64,000 nucleotides of DNA from Candidatus Poribacteria bacterium. Lineage in GTDB: Bacteria > Poribacteria > WGA-4E > WGA-3G. The stretch's first letter is position 1. The number at the start of each line of letters is the position of its first letter. The stretch spans positions 1 through 64,000 of the forward strand of contig JAJEAG010000090.1 of assembly GCA_022824265.1 (NCBI GenBank), in the 5' to 3' direction. This document shows, one piece after another, positions 1-8,295 of this stretch. Both the position numbers and the translations under genes were made by a program. Under the pieces are notes generated by a model that had not been told where the DNA came from, made no database searches, and saw only the letters and a list, made by a program, of their open reading frames with translations.

Positions 1-119
1 TTTTGCCACCTTATTCACCGGACTACAACCCGATTGAACACGACTTTGCGAATATCAAACGCCTCAGAGAATACAATGCTGATAAAACCATCGATGAAGT
101 TATAAACATGTATCATTAA
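1..119 (+). CDS. IS630-family transposase, C-terminal fragment (window edge)
   Basis: The open frame that enters from the left edge (codons from base 3) encodes 38 residues ending at TAA 117-119. It contains PPYSPDYNPIEHDFANIKR, the C-terminal block of DDE transposases of the IS630/Tc1-mariner type; the Glu of NPIE is normally the last residue of the catalytic triad. The rest of the gene lies outside the window, so I cannot tell whether the element is intact. No terminal inverted repeat was recognised downstream. Confidence 0.8.
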   Translation, partial: LPPYSPDYNPIEHDFANIKRLREYNADKTIDEVINMYH

Positions 120-166
120 TTCTAAAGTTTACTATAAATAATAAATATGAGGTAATCAACTGATAA

Positions 167-210
167 TTGTCTTGTGTAGATGGGTTCAATTGCCGCATCT
201 ACACAGACAA
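167..210. terminator. Hairpin between convergent genes
   Basis: Arms 167-182 and 196-210 pair over about 15 bp with one bulged T and a 13-base loop. It lies between the transposase end and the stop of the minus-strand TPR gene (222), so it may terminate both. A T-run is only weakly present on the minus-strand side, so the role is inferred from shape and position. Confidence 0.5.
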
Positions 211-221
211 TATTATTTCGT

Positions 222-2159
222 TTACTCACTACTATCCTTAAGTAGCTTTAGCCGACGCATGACTTTGGAATTATATTTATCGGTTTCCAAGTATCCATCC
301 CATAATGCTATTGCTTCGTCATTGTACCCTTTTGATACATAGTAATCTCCAAGGGCAATTACAGAAATATCTGAAGTGGGATTTTTTTCCATAGCTTCTT
401 TGAAAGCGTCTACAGCTGCTTGTTCATCACCTTTAATGAGTGCAAATTCACCTTTTGCATAAGGGAGCAATGTATGATCAGGATATTCACTTGTGATTGT
501 TTCAATCAACTTTTGTGCATCTTCTTCCCGACCTTGTTTGAATATTGAAATTGCTGCAAGGATAGTAGCGTGACCATACTGAAAAGCAAGTATCTTTTTC
601 TCGGCAACGTTTTCTGATTTTTCCATCTGTCGTTTTGCGGTTCTGGCAGCAGCCTTATACTTAATTTGTGCTTTGCTGTATTCACCGTATTTATAACAAA
701 CGTCACCAAGGATTTTCATCGTTTCAAAAGAATCCCTCTTATTTTCTACGAGGTCTTGGAATACTACTGCTAACTTACGTTCTTTCAAACGGAAGTGTAG
801 TACTTCAGCCAGACTTTGCAATGCGTCTGTATCCTCAGGATTAATTGCAACAGCCTGTTCGAAGGCTTCTCTTTCTTTTTCATAGTCGCCAAGTTTTTCA
901 TAGGTCTTACCTATATACCAATATAATTCGGTATCTTTGTTTCGGTTCAGTCCGATCACAGACTTAAATGTCTCAAGTGCTTTCTCATATTCACCGTTAG
1001 TATATTGATTCTGTCCCGTAGATTTTACTGCATCAATAACCTTTGGGTCGCGACTTGCGGCTTTTTTCAGAACTTTTGCAGCTTTTTGATGCATCCCGAG
1101 TTTCCGATAACAAATTGAAAGATGTAGGTAATTGACTGGTTCAAGTCTAACCTTTTCTGCTTCAGCGCGTGCTATTGCATCAAAGTACAATGCTCCCGCA
1201 TCTCGATAGTTTTCGTCTCCATAGAAAAACCCAGCAATCATCAATTCAGCATCATAATATGTGCCTTGTTCGTCACCTGCTATAGCAGTTTCTCCACCAA
1301 AACTTCCCATGACTTCCTCTGCAGTGATACCAAAACCTGAATCCTCAACGGGAACATTTGATTTCATAGTTGGGCTTAATTCGCTTCCACCCCGTGGACG
1401 ATCCAATTCCCGTCGTTCCTTTTGTCTCGCCATTGCTCTTCCGATTTGAGTTTCTTCAGGATTCTCTGGTTTTGGAATTTCAGCGTTGAGATCATTTAAC
1501 TCTTCTTTAGCTTTTTCAATATGTGACTGTGCGGTATCTACATTACCATACTTTTTTACCAAAAACTGTAGTGTGCGTTTTGCTTCGTCATCGTCTTTTA
1601 GAAGGTTTCTTTGGATACGCGCTTTATTTGCGAGTGCTTGTGCTGCACGTTCACTATGTGGATTTCTATTTGCAAAGTTATCAAATACCTCTACAGCAAG
1701 TTCATATTTCTGTCCATCTTCATAACTTTTTGCTAACATCAACTGTGCTTTGTGACTCAATTCAAGATTAGGGAATTCGTTGATAATTGTATCAAATTGT
1801 GTTTGTGCTTCCTCATATTCCTGTTGACGATAGTATTGCATTCCAAGACTGTATCGTGCTTCGGCAGCTTCATCACTTTCTGGAGCATCACTGACAACTG
1901 CTTGGTAAGCTTTTACACCTTCTTGTGGTCGATTCATTTTTTCTATGTAAAGTTTACCGATAGCAAGTTGTGCTTGTCGTGCCTCAGTAGTACCGGGTTT
2001 GTTAACTACTACACCTTGGTATACTTCTATCGCTCCTCTATAGTCCTTTGCTTCTTCTAATTTTTCCGCTGTACCCAATTCACTACCGGGCAAACAACCT
2101 GTCATTGCGATTGTTATGAATAAGAGAGTAGCCAATAGACATAAGTTGACAAATTTCAT
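222..2159 (-). CDS. TPR-repeat lipoprotein
   Basis: A 645-residue exported protein. The N-terminus is a lipoprotein signal with a lipobox ending at Cys22 (AMTGC). The rest is tetratricopeptide repeats in two blocks: about 30-220 (YbgF/BamD-like, with 'SHKAQLMLAKSYEDG' type helices) and about 290-640, separated by a charged, Pro-rich linker around 225-290. TPR lipoproteins of this kind act as periplasmic scaffolds; the partner is unknown. The ATG is preceded by AAGGAG on the minus strand at a good distance. It stands alone: the next gene upstream is about 200 bases away. I see no catalytic domain. Confidence 0.8.
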   Translation of the reverse strand: MKFVNLCLLATLLFITIAMTGCLPGSELGTAEKLEEAKDYRGAIEVYQGVVVNKPGTTEARQAQLAIGKLYIEKMNRPQEGVKAYQAVVSDAPESDEAAEARYSLGMQYYRQQEYEEAQTQFDTIINEFPNLELSHKAQLMLAKSYEDGQKYELAVEVFDNFANRNPHSERAAQALANKARIQRNLLKDDDEAKRTLQFLVKKYGNVDTAQSHIEKAKEELNDLNAEIPKPENPEETQIGRAMARQKERRELDRPRGGSELSPTMKSNVPVEDSGFGITAEEVMGSFGGETAIAGDEQGTYYDAELMIAGFFYGDENYRDAGALYFDAIARAEAEKVRLEPVNYLHLSICYRKLGMHQKAAKVLKKAASRDPKVIDAVKSTGQNQYTNGEYEKALETFKSVIGLNRNKDTELYWYIGKTYEKLGDYEKEREAFEQAVAINPEDTDALQSLAEVLHFRLKERKLAVVFQDLVENKRDSFETMKILGDVCYKYGEYSKAQIKYKAAARTAKRQMEKSENVAEKKILAFQYGHATILAAISIFKQGREEDAQKLIETITSEYPDHTLLPYAKGEFALIKGDEQAAVDAFKEAMEKNPTSDISVIALGDYYVSKGYNDEAIALWDGYLETDKYNSKVMRRLKLLKDSSE

Positions 2160-2266
2160 GGTTTTTCTCCTTACTAATCTGAATGAACAATGAGTATTGA
2201 GTCTGTTTATATGAAGTTATATGAAGATTAAGAAATAAATTCGGTAATTTAGTATTGAAGTCCAGT

Positions 2267-2287
2267 GCGCTTACAAAGCGCGCCTAC
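2267..2287 (-). repeat. REP-like palindrome with GTAG
   Basis: GCGCTT-ACA-AAGCGC is a perfect 6-bp stem at 2267-2281, followed on the plus strand by CTAC (2284-2287), so it reads GTAG plus hairpin on the minus strand. Intergenic, 5' of the TPR gene and 3' of the oxidoreductase gene. One of a dispersed set in this window. Confidence 0.5.
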
Positions 2288-2356
2288 AGGTTTTGGGGAC
2301 ATTAATATTATCGAAAGAATAAATTAATCTTCATTCAAACAGAGAACATATTTTAT

Positions 2357-3490
2357 TTAATACATCTGTTTTGAGGTACATTGATCAATTAAGTCTAATA
2401 CATCTTGTCGAGTATATCCTTCTTTTTCGATAAGTTCATCACAATCAACCCTATTTTTTTCATCCGGTCCTCTTCCTGCTTCAAGAATTGAGTTTGTCAA
2501 CCAACTTGTTCGTATTCCATTGATTCCTGAAGTGTAGTTTGACTTATATTCACCTTTTACGAGACCAACAAGTTGGTCAACTTTACTACTGGGATAACCT
2601 TCGGGGCGTGGGTATGAAAGATCTTCTGTTTCTCCACCTTTTGGCGTAAAACGTATTCCGTTTTTAATTTCGATTGTGCCTTCGTCACCTTCAAGGATTA
2701 CCCATTCTTCAAATCCAACACGTGTGTTTCCAAGAATAGTGATTGTGCCTTCTGCCCCATTGTCAAGTTTTACATCGGAGTATGAATTAATCTCAACAAA
2801 TTTTGGTACGAGATTGCCGTCATTGTCTTCAAATTTCATATCGGTTGTTCCGTAAACTTCAGCTGGTAAAGCATCGGTCATCCACAGGAATATATCTTGT
2901 AGGTGGCTGCCTGAATCGTTGGGTTGTCCACCGCCAGAAAAACGAGGGTCACCACGCCATCCACCAGCACCCCACCTTTGTGCCATGTATACCTCAAACT
3001 TTTTCAGGTTACCGATGAGTCCTTCTGCAATACCGCGTCTACCGGTAATGTATGTATTTTCGTAGTGCCGTTGGTAACCGCCGACCAGATGTAAATCACT
3101 TCCAAGTGCTATTTTTGTGATGGTTATGGCATCTCCGACTATATTTGCCATCGGTTTTTCAACAATAACATGACACCCCGCACGAAGGGCGTATTTGACA
3201 TGAATATCATGCAAGGAATGTGGTGAGAAGACTCCAACTATGTCCAAGTCTTCATGATTGAGCATCTCAATAAACTCATGTTCACCGAGATAACGTTTCA
3301 TACTATTGGGTTTATAATCTTCGACACGTTCTTGTAGCGCGTTTTCTAAAGCATCTAAACTTGATTCATAAGCGTCTGCTGCGGCTACGACCTGTGCATC
3401 GGGACGTGTCGCAAATCCCATTGTATTTCCACGTCCTGCACCACCAGGTCCAATCACACCGACTCTCAATATATCATTTTTGCTTGCCAT
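2357..3490 (-). CDS. Gfo/Idh/MocA family oxidoreductase
   Basis: A 377-residue NAD(P)-dependent oxidoreductase, probably acting on a sugar, inositol or similar polyol. It has an N-terminal Rossmann fold (GVIGPGGAG, 11-19), the EKP motif at 111-113 typical of the family, and a C-terminal alpha/beta substrate domain with the GSHLQD block (194-199) whose His usually lies in the active site. The length is normal. The ATG follows AGGAG. It lies 15 bases downstream of sdhB on the same strand, so it is probably co-transcribed with the succinate dehydrogenase genes, although no pathway link is evident. The exact substrate cannot be read from sequence. Confidence 0.9.
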   Translation of the reverse strand: MASKNDILRVGVIGPGGAGRGNTMGFATRPDAQVVAAADAYESSLDALENALQERVEDYKPNSMKRYLGEHEFIEMLNHEDLDIVGVFSPHSLHDIHVKYALRAGCHVIVEKPMANIVGDAITITKIALGSDLHLVGGYQRHYENTYITGRRGIAEGLIGNLKKFEVYMAQRWGAGGWRGDPRFSGGGQPNDSGSHLQDIFLWMTDALPAEVYGTTDMKFEDNDGNLVPKFVEINSYSDVKLDNGAEGTITILGNTRVGFEEWVILEGDEGTIEIKNGIRFTPKGGETEDLSYPRPEGYPSSKVDQLVGLVKGEYKSNYTSGINGIRTSWLTNSILEAGRGPDEKNRVDCDELIEKEGYTRQDVLDLIDQCTSKQMY

Positions 3491-3505
3491 TATTACTCCT
3501 AACGT

Positions 3506-4246
3506 TTAACTACTAAACACACGGAAAAGTCTTTTTATTGGATCATAAAACTGGTCAACAACACGTTCTTTTAGTGGGATGATAGCATTGTCTGTAATCG
3601 TGATATGTTCTGGACAAACTTTAGTGCAGCATTTGGTAATGTTACAATAACCGATCCCGTCTTGATTTTTCAATTCCTCCAAACGATTTTCAGTATCAAT
3701 AGGATGCATTTCTAAAGATGCGGCATAGACGAAGAATCGGGGTCCGATGAATTCATCGTGCAGATCATGTTCACGTAAAACATGACATACATCCTGACAA
3801 AGAAAACATTCAATGCATTTACGGAATTCTTGAATATGGTCAATGTCCTCTTGTTCCATTCTCCACGTGCCATCTTCCTCATCTGGTGGACGCGGAGTAA
3901 ATGGTTTCATCTTTTCTTTTACTTTAAAATTCCACGACACATCTGTAACAAGGTCTTTGATAATAGGAAAAGCACGCATCGGTTCAACGGTAACAGGTTG
4001 GTCAAGTGGTAAATCGTTAAGACGTGTCATGCACAATAATTTTGGGTTACCGTTTACCTCAGCGGAACAAGATCCACATTTACCAGCTTTACAATTCCAT
4101 CTAACAGCCAAATCATTTGCTTGTTCAGCTTGAATGCGGTGTACGGCATCTAAAACTACCATCCCCTCCGAGACTTCAGTTTCGTAATCAACATATTGTG
4201 CTTCGTTAGCATCACCACGCCAAATTCTAAAGGTCGCTTTTTCCAT
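3506..4246 (-). CDS. sdhB: Succinate dehydrogenase / fumarate reductase iron-sulfur subunit
   Basis: A 246-residue electron-transfer subunit linking the flavoprotein to the membrane quinone site. The N-terminal ferredoxin-like domain has Cys52, 57, 60 and 72 for the [2Fe-2S] cluster. The C-terminal domain has Cys144, 147, 150 and 154, followed by Cys201, 206/207 and 211, which supply the [4Fe-4S] and [3Fe-4S] clusters. The ATG follows AAGGAATT. It lies downstream of sdhA, with an unusually long 115-base gap that contains a palindrome. The direction of the reaction in the cell (succinate oxidation or fumarate reduction) cannot be told from this subunit. Confidence 0.93.
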   Translation of the reverse strand: MEKATFRIWRGDANEAQYVDYETEVSEGMVVLDAVHRIQAEQANDLAVRWNCKAGKCGSCSAEVNGNPKLLCMTRLNDLPLDQPVTVEPMRAFPIIKDLVTDVSWNFKVKEKMKPFTPRPPDEEDGTWRMEQEDIDHIQEFRKCIECFLCQDVCHVLREHDLHDEFIGPRFFVYAASLEMHPIDTENRLEELKNQDGIGYCNITKCCTKVCPEHITITDNAIIPLKERVVDQFYDPIKRLFRVFSS

Positions 4247-4306
4247 TATGAATTCCTTATTGTCAGAACTTATGCAAATTCCCCTGTTTATAACTATTAT
4301 TATGTA

Positions 4307-4329
4307 GTGCAGTTAGAAACCGCACCTAT
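4307..4329 (-). repeat. REP-like palindrome inside the sdh operon
   Basis: GTGCaGTT-AGA-AACcGCAC (4307-4325) forms a hairpin with one internal mismatch, followed by CTAT (4326-4329), giving ATAG plus hairpin on the minus strand. It closely matches the palindrome near 22720-22738. It sits in the sdhA-sdhB gap. Confidence 0.5.
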
Positions 4330-4361
4330 CCGGAATTGTGTAAGTCCTAATAATGTATCTT

Positions 4362-6179
4362 TTATCCCATTTCATCAATGATTTCTTGGTATTCTTCGGT
4401 CAATTCAGGAATGGGTTCACGTCGTATAGCCATCGTGCTATCTTGAGTTTTCTGGACGATAGTATTGTATTTTTCTGTACCTTGTTCCTCTTTCTCAGGG
4501 AAATCGTCACGAGAATGTGCCCCGATGCTTGCCTTACGTTCAAGAGCTGCGAGGGCAATAGACTCAGAGACAGTGAGTAGACAATCAAGGTCTAGTGCGG
4601 TGTGCCAACCTGAATTGTATTCCCTATTTCCAATTGTATGAACCTGATTTGCTTTTTCGCGCAAAGCCTGTATTTCTCCTAAAGCTTGCGTCAGACTTTC
4701 TTGGCTACGTGCGATACCCACTAATTCCTGCATTTTGTCTTGTAGTTGTGCTTGAATTTCGTAAGGGTTATCACCATCTTCTGGGTTATCAAATGGTTTT
4801 AGGACCTGTTGTGCTATCTCCTCAATTGCACTATCATCAAGTGCTACCTCACCATTATCTGCAGCAAATTGGGCAGCGTATTCACCTGCACGTTTACCAA
4901 AAACAAGTAGGTCCGATAGCGAATTTCCACCGAGACGGTTTGCCCCGTGTAGACCTGCTGCACATTCACCCGCGGCAAATAGACCAGGGACACATGTCAT
5001 TTGTGTGTCCGCATCAACTCGGATACCTCCCATTATATAGTGAGTTGTGGGACCTACCTCCATGGGTTCTTGTGTAATGTCAATGTCAGCGAGTTCTTTA
5101 AATTGATGATACATGCTTGGTAGTTTTCTGCGGATATGTTCCGGAGCATTTGGTATTTTTTCTTTAATCCAAGCGATGTCTAAGAACACCCCACCGTGCG
5201 GACTCCCTCTACCTTCATGCACTTCTCGAACGATACAACGAGCAACATGGTCACGTGTCAATAATTCTGGCGGTCTTCGTGCTTCTCGATCCCCTTGTGT
5301 GTAATTCCATCCTTCTTCGGGACTGTCAGCAGTTTGGTTGACATATAATTCAGGGATATCGTCAAACATGAAACGGTTTCCCTCACTATTTGTAAGGATT
5401 CCACCTTCTCCCCTAACTCCCTCGGTAACCAATATGCCTCGTACACTGGGGGGCCACACCATACCTGTTGGGTGAAACTGTACAAACTCCATGTCAATTA
5501 GTTCTGCACCAGCATGGTATGCGAGTGAATGACCGTCACCTGTGTATTCCCAACTGTTACTCGTGATTTTGTATGCTTTTCCAACGCCTCCTGTTGCCAA
5601 TACAACTGCTTTGGCAGAAAAGATTTTGAACCGTCCTTTTTCACGTTCATATCCGAAGGCACCCGAAACTCTATCTCCTGTTTTTAAGAGAGAAACTACG
5701 GTGTTCTCCATGTGCACATCAATACCTTGGTGAATACCGTGGTCCTGTAATGCACGAATCATTTCTAAACCTGTTCGGTCACCAACGTGAGCGAGTCTTG
5801 GATACTGATGTCCTCCAAAGTTCCGCTGCAGTATACTTCCTTCTTTCGTGCGATCAAAGAGTGCTCCCCATGCTTCCAGTTCACGGACTCTATCAGGTGA
5901 TTCTTTTGCGTGGAGTTCTGCCATTCGTGCATTTGAGAGATACTGTCCACCACGCATTGTGTCAGCAAAATGAACACGCCAACTATCTCTTTCATCAACA
6001 TTCGCTAATGCTGCAGCAACACCACCTTCTGCCATTACCGTATGTGCTTTACCAAGTAGGGATTTGCAAACTAATCCGACTTTCAAACCACCAGCGGCTG
6101 CCTCAATTGCAGCGCGTAGCCCTGCGCCACCCGCACCGATGATTAATACGTCATGTTCAAAAGTTTCATAAGATGTCAA
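4362..6179 (-). CDS. sdhA: Succinate dehydrogenase / fumarate reductase flavoprotein subunit
   Basis: A 605-residue FAD subunit carrying the dicarboxylate site. The dinucleotide-binding motif GAGGAG is at 15-20. The AHTVMAEGG block has His46 in the place of the histidine that normally binds FAD covalently. The FQFHPTG and 'GANRLGGNSLSDLLVFGKRAG' region blocks and the C-terminal helical domain are present. The frame has no ATG near the start. It begins at TTG (6179), which follows GAGAGG by about ten bases and begins just before the FAD fold, so a TTG start is likely. It is the second gene of the anchor-sdhA-sdhB run. Confidence 0.93.
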   Translation of the reverse strand: MTSYETFEHDVLIIGAGGAGLRAAIEAAAGGLKVGLVCKSLLGKAHTVMAEGGVAAALANVDERDSWRVHFADTMRGGQYLSNARMAELHAKESPDRVRELEAWGALFDRTKEGSILQRNFGGHQYPRLAHVGDRTGLEMIRALQDHGIHQGIDVHMENTVVSLLKTGDRVSGAFGYEREKGRFKIFSAKAVVLATGGVGKAYKITSNSWEYTGDGHSLAYHAGAELIDMEFVQFHPTGMVWPPSVRGILVTEGVRGEGGILTNSEGNRFMFDDIPELYVNQTADSPEEGWNYTQGDREARRPPELLTRDHVARCIVREVHEGRGSPHGGVFLDIAWIKEKIPNAPEHIRRKLPSMYHQFKELADIDITQEPMEVGPTTHYIMGGIRVDADTQMTCVPGLFAAGECAAGLHGANRLGGNSLSDLLVFGKRAGEYAAQFAADNGEVALDDSAIEEIAQQVLKPFDNPEDGDNPYEIQAQLQDKMQELVGIARSQESLTQALGEIQALREKANQVHTIGNREYNSGWHTALDLDCLLTVSESIALAALERKASIGAHSRDDFPEKEEQGTEKYNTIVQKTQDSTMAIRREPIPELTEEYQEIIDEMG

Positions 6180-6243
6180 ACTATATCATCCTCTCTTTTC
6201 CGAACCGAATTTTCATGTAATTTTAGGATTCAATTTATATATA

Positions 6244-7053
6244 TTAAAATGTAATGTAATCCTGCCAACCTGTGACTGCAATTGTGCGGACATAGAAATC
6301 AGATAAGCCCACCCAACACAGACTCATCCACGCCCAAAGCATGTGTTTTTGATTTAAACAACTGATACAGTTATACATATTTCGACGAATTGGTGCTTTT
6401 GACAGCAAATCTACTACACCACCAACTAAGTGCCGCAATGAGTGACACCCAAAGGTATATCCACCTAATAGGACTACATTACCCGCTAATATGATTGTAC
6501 CTATCCCAATTCCGAATTTTGTTTCACCGTTTACATCAAACCAGAGAGCTTTCCAAACATCATAAGCCAATATACCTACTATAACGATTGCAACATATAG
6601 AAAATAGCGATGTAGGTTTTGGACAACTAATGGAAACGAATGTTCACCTCGATAACCTTTACGTGGTTCAGATACTGTGCAAGAGGGTGGATCTGCCCAA
6701 AATGCTTTATAATATGCTCCGCGATAGTAGTAGCATGTGAATCGGAATCCAAGCGGTGCCCATAATATTAGGACAGCAGGGGTAATGATACCTGGCATCC
6801 AAGATGGCATTTCACCAAACCAACTATGAGGAATGCTGTGTGTGTCGGTCCCAAAAAGGAGTGGTGAATAAAACGGAGTCAAGTAGGGGGCATGTTCGGG
6901 AATAAAATGATTCCCTTCAAAAACCCTAAAGGTTGCATAAACGATGAATAATCCTAACCCAAGAAAAACAGCCATAGGCTGAACCCACCAAGTGTCTTTT
7001 CTCTGAGTTTGGAAAGGTCGATGTTCAGTTAATGTAAGTTCTTGTTGCGACAT
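6244..7053 (-). CDS. Succinate dehydrogenase-associated membrane protein (probable anchor)
   Basis: A 269-residue integral membrane protein with about five hydrophobic segments (near 27-43, 88-108, 146-166, 178-200 and 238-258). It does not look like the usual SdhC/SdhD pair. The stretch CYYYRGAYYKAFWADPP, then QNLHRYF, is what I remember from the single membrane protein beside sdhA in actinobacteria (Rv0249c type); this is memory, not a search. His residues in QNLHRY, GCHSLRH and QKHMLW are candidate heme ligands. It is the first gene of the operon, ATG preceded by AAGG, 64 bases before sdhA. Confidence 0.75.
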   Translation of the reverse strand: MSQQELTLTEHRPFQTQRKDTWWVQPMAVFLGLGLFIVYATFRVFEGNHFIPEHAPYLTPFYSPLLFGTDTHSIPHSWFGEMPSWMPGIITPAVLILWAPLGFRFTCYYYRGAYYKAFWADPPSCTVSEPRKGYRGEHSFPLVVQNLHRYFLYVAIVIVGILAYDVWKALWFDVNGETKFGIGIGTIILAGNVVLLGGYTFGCHSLRHLVGGVVDLLSKAPIRRNMYNCISCLNQKHMLWAWMSLCWVGLSDFYVRTIAVTGWQDYITF

Positions 7054-7079
7054 TGTTTATTTATCCTTCAATAACTAAG

Positions 7080-7108
7080 AGAATACCATAATTGTAATAT
7101 TTCTGCAA
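7080..7108 (-). promoter_or_regulatory. Candidate sigma70 promoter of the sdh operon
   Basis: On the minus strand TTGCAG (7103-7108), a 17-base spacer and TATTCT (7080-7085), just upstream of the membrane-anchor gene. Found by eye; moderate match. Confidence 0.45.
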
Positions 7109-7190
7109 GTTTTAACATAATTGAACAGGATTATTTAGTTTTAAAAATTCTCAGTTTAAGGTAGCGAAGAGAAGTCTGACTTATCAAAAT

Positions 7191-7385
7191 TCAGTCATTT
7201 ATATTTTTTCCAGTTGGGTGTGATAGCGTGAACAAATTCCCAATGGGGTGTTCTAACTCTGTTTGGAACGATTGCAAATAATCTATGAGTTCTTGTAGGG
7301 TGATTAATTTTGTAGGGTATGTTGTTTTGTAGCGATAAAATTGTTCTAAGATAGGATCCGTGAATGCATCAGGTTTTTCTTTCAT
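7191..7385 (-). CDS. Small hypothetical protein
   Basis: A 64-residue frame starting at ATG 7385 (a TTG two codons earlier is also possible). It is hydrophilic, with a probable helix around 'LITLQELIDYLQSF'. I recognise no family, and the ribosome site is weak. It could be a real small gene between the sdh operon and the epimerase, or chance. Confidence 0.3.
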   Translation of the reverse strand: MKEKPDAFTDPILEQFYRYKTTYPTKLITLQELIDYLQSFQTELEHPIGNLFTLSHPTGKNIND

Positions 7386-7493
7386 TAGCAACTATTCCAT
7401 AATTACACATTAATTTTATTAATCTTCGCGAATATAATAGCATGAAGTAATTTTATTGTCAAACAAACATTGAACGAAAATCTATCTCATCTG

Positions 7494-8234
7494 TTACAAG
7501 TTTATTTTATGAGTTAGCGGTTTCCAACCGAGTAGACGTTTTGCTTTTGAGAGATTGATTTCCTTCTGTTCATGGTCACCAGCAATAAAAACGGCATCAA
7601 AACCTTCATGCTTTACCGAGATGGCAGCCAGATATGCTCGTGCAAGGTCTTCCTCATCTGTCCACCAGATATGTACTGATGGATCTTTAGGTTGATTGTG
7701 CCGTTCTAACCATTGTTCACGGGTTGATGGTCCTGTAATCCTCAGTGCAATAAGAGACATATCATGTTCGCGAGCAAAGTATTCACAGACCTGTTCACCA
7801 AAGCTTTTTGTTAGACCGTAAACTCCAGGATTGTCACGTGGTACGATGTCTTCATACGGATAACTATTTCGAGTACGTTCGTGTACTGTGAAAGTGCTTG
7901 TGTAGACACCGTGTTTTATTCCTGCTTCCTTTGCAGCATGAAGTAGAATATGAAGTCCTTTTGCATTCACATCGTAGTTGGCAACGATATCTGGGAAATC
8001 TGCTACGGATGAACGATCACTTGTTGGACGTAGCATCACCATGTAGACGAATGTATCCATACCTTTTAATGCTTCTTGAACGATGTCAACATCTGTAACG
8101 GATCCTTGGATGTATTCAATGGAATCATCTTTTGGCGGAGAAAGATCAAGCACTCGGAAATTGTGATGTTCTTTCATATATGGAAGTGTCATTGTACCCA
8201 CGTGTCCTGATCCACCAACAAGTAATACGTTCAT
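7494..8234 (-). CDS. NAD-dependent epimerase/dehydratase (extended SDR)
   Basis: A 246-residue nucleotide-sugar epimerase-type protein. It has GGSGHVG (7-13) in the Rossmann fold and the catalytic Tyr139-x3-Lys143 (YGLTK). It is short for the family (usually 300 or more), and the C-terminal substrate-binding region is reduced, so the substrate is uncertain. The ATG follows AGGAGAC. It is a single gene, about 60 bases from the end of the WD40 gene upstream, on the same strand. Confidence 0.85.
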   Translation of the reverse strand: MNVLLVGGSGHVGTMTLPYMKEHHNFRVLDLSPPKDDSIEYIQGSVTDVDIVQEALKGMDTFVYMVMLRPTSDRSSVADFPDIVANYDVNAKGLHILLHAAKEAGIKHGVYTSTFTVHERTRNSYPYEDIVPRDNPGVYGLTKSFGEQVCEYFAREHDMSLIALRITGPSTREQWLERHNQPKDPSVHIWWTDEEDLARAYLAAISVKHEGFDAVFIAGDHEQKEINLSKAKRLLGWKPLTHKINL

Positions 8235-8295
8235 TGCTGTCTCCTGTCAAGTCGGTTATGTGTTTCTTATCTTTATCTTATTCATACCGTCAACC

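Noticed and set aside
4595-5077. 160-residue plus-strand frame opposite sdhA
   Set aside because: Lies entirely antisense to a well-supported sdhA with no ribosome site and no recognisable domain.
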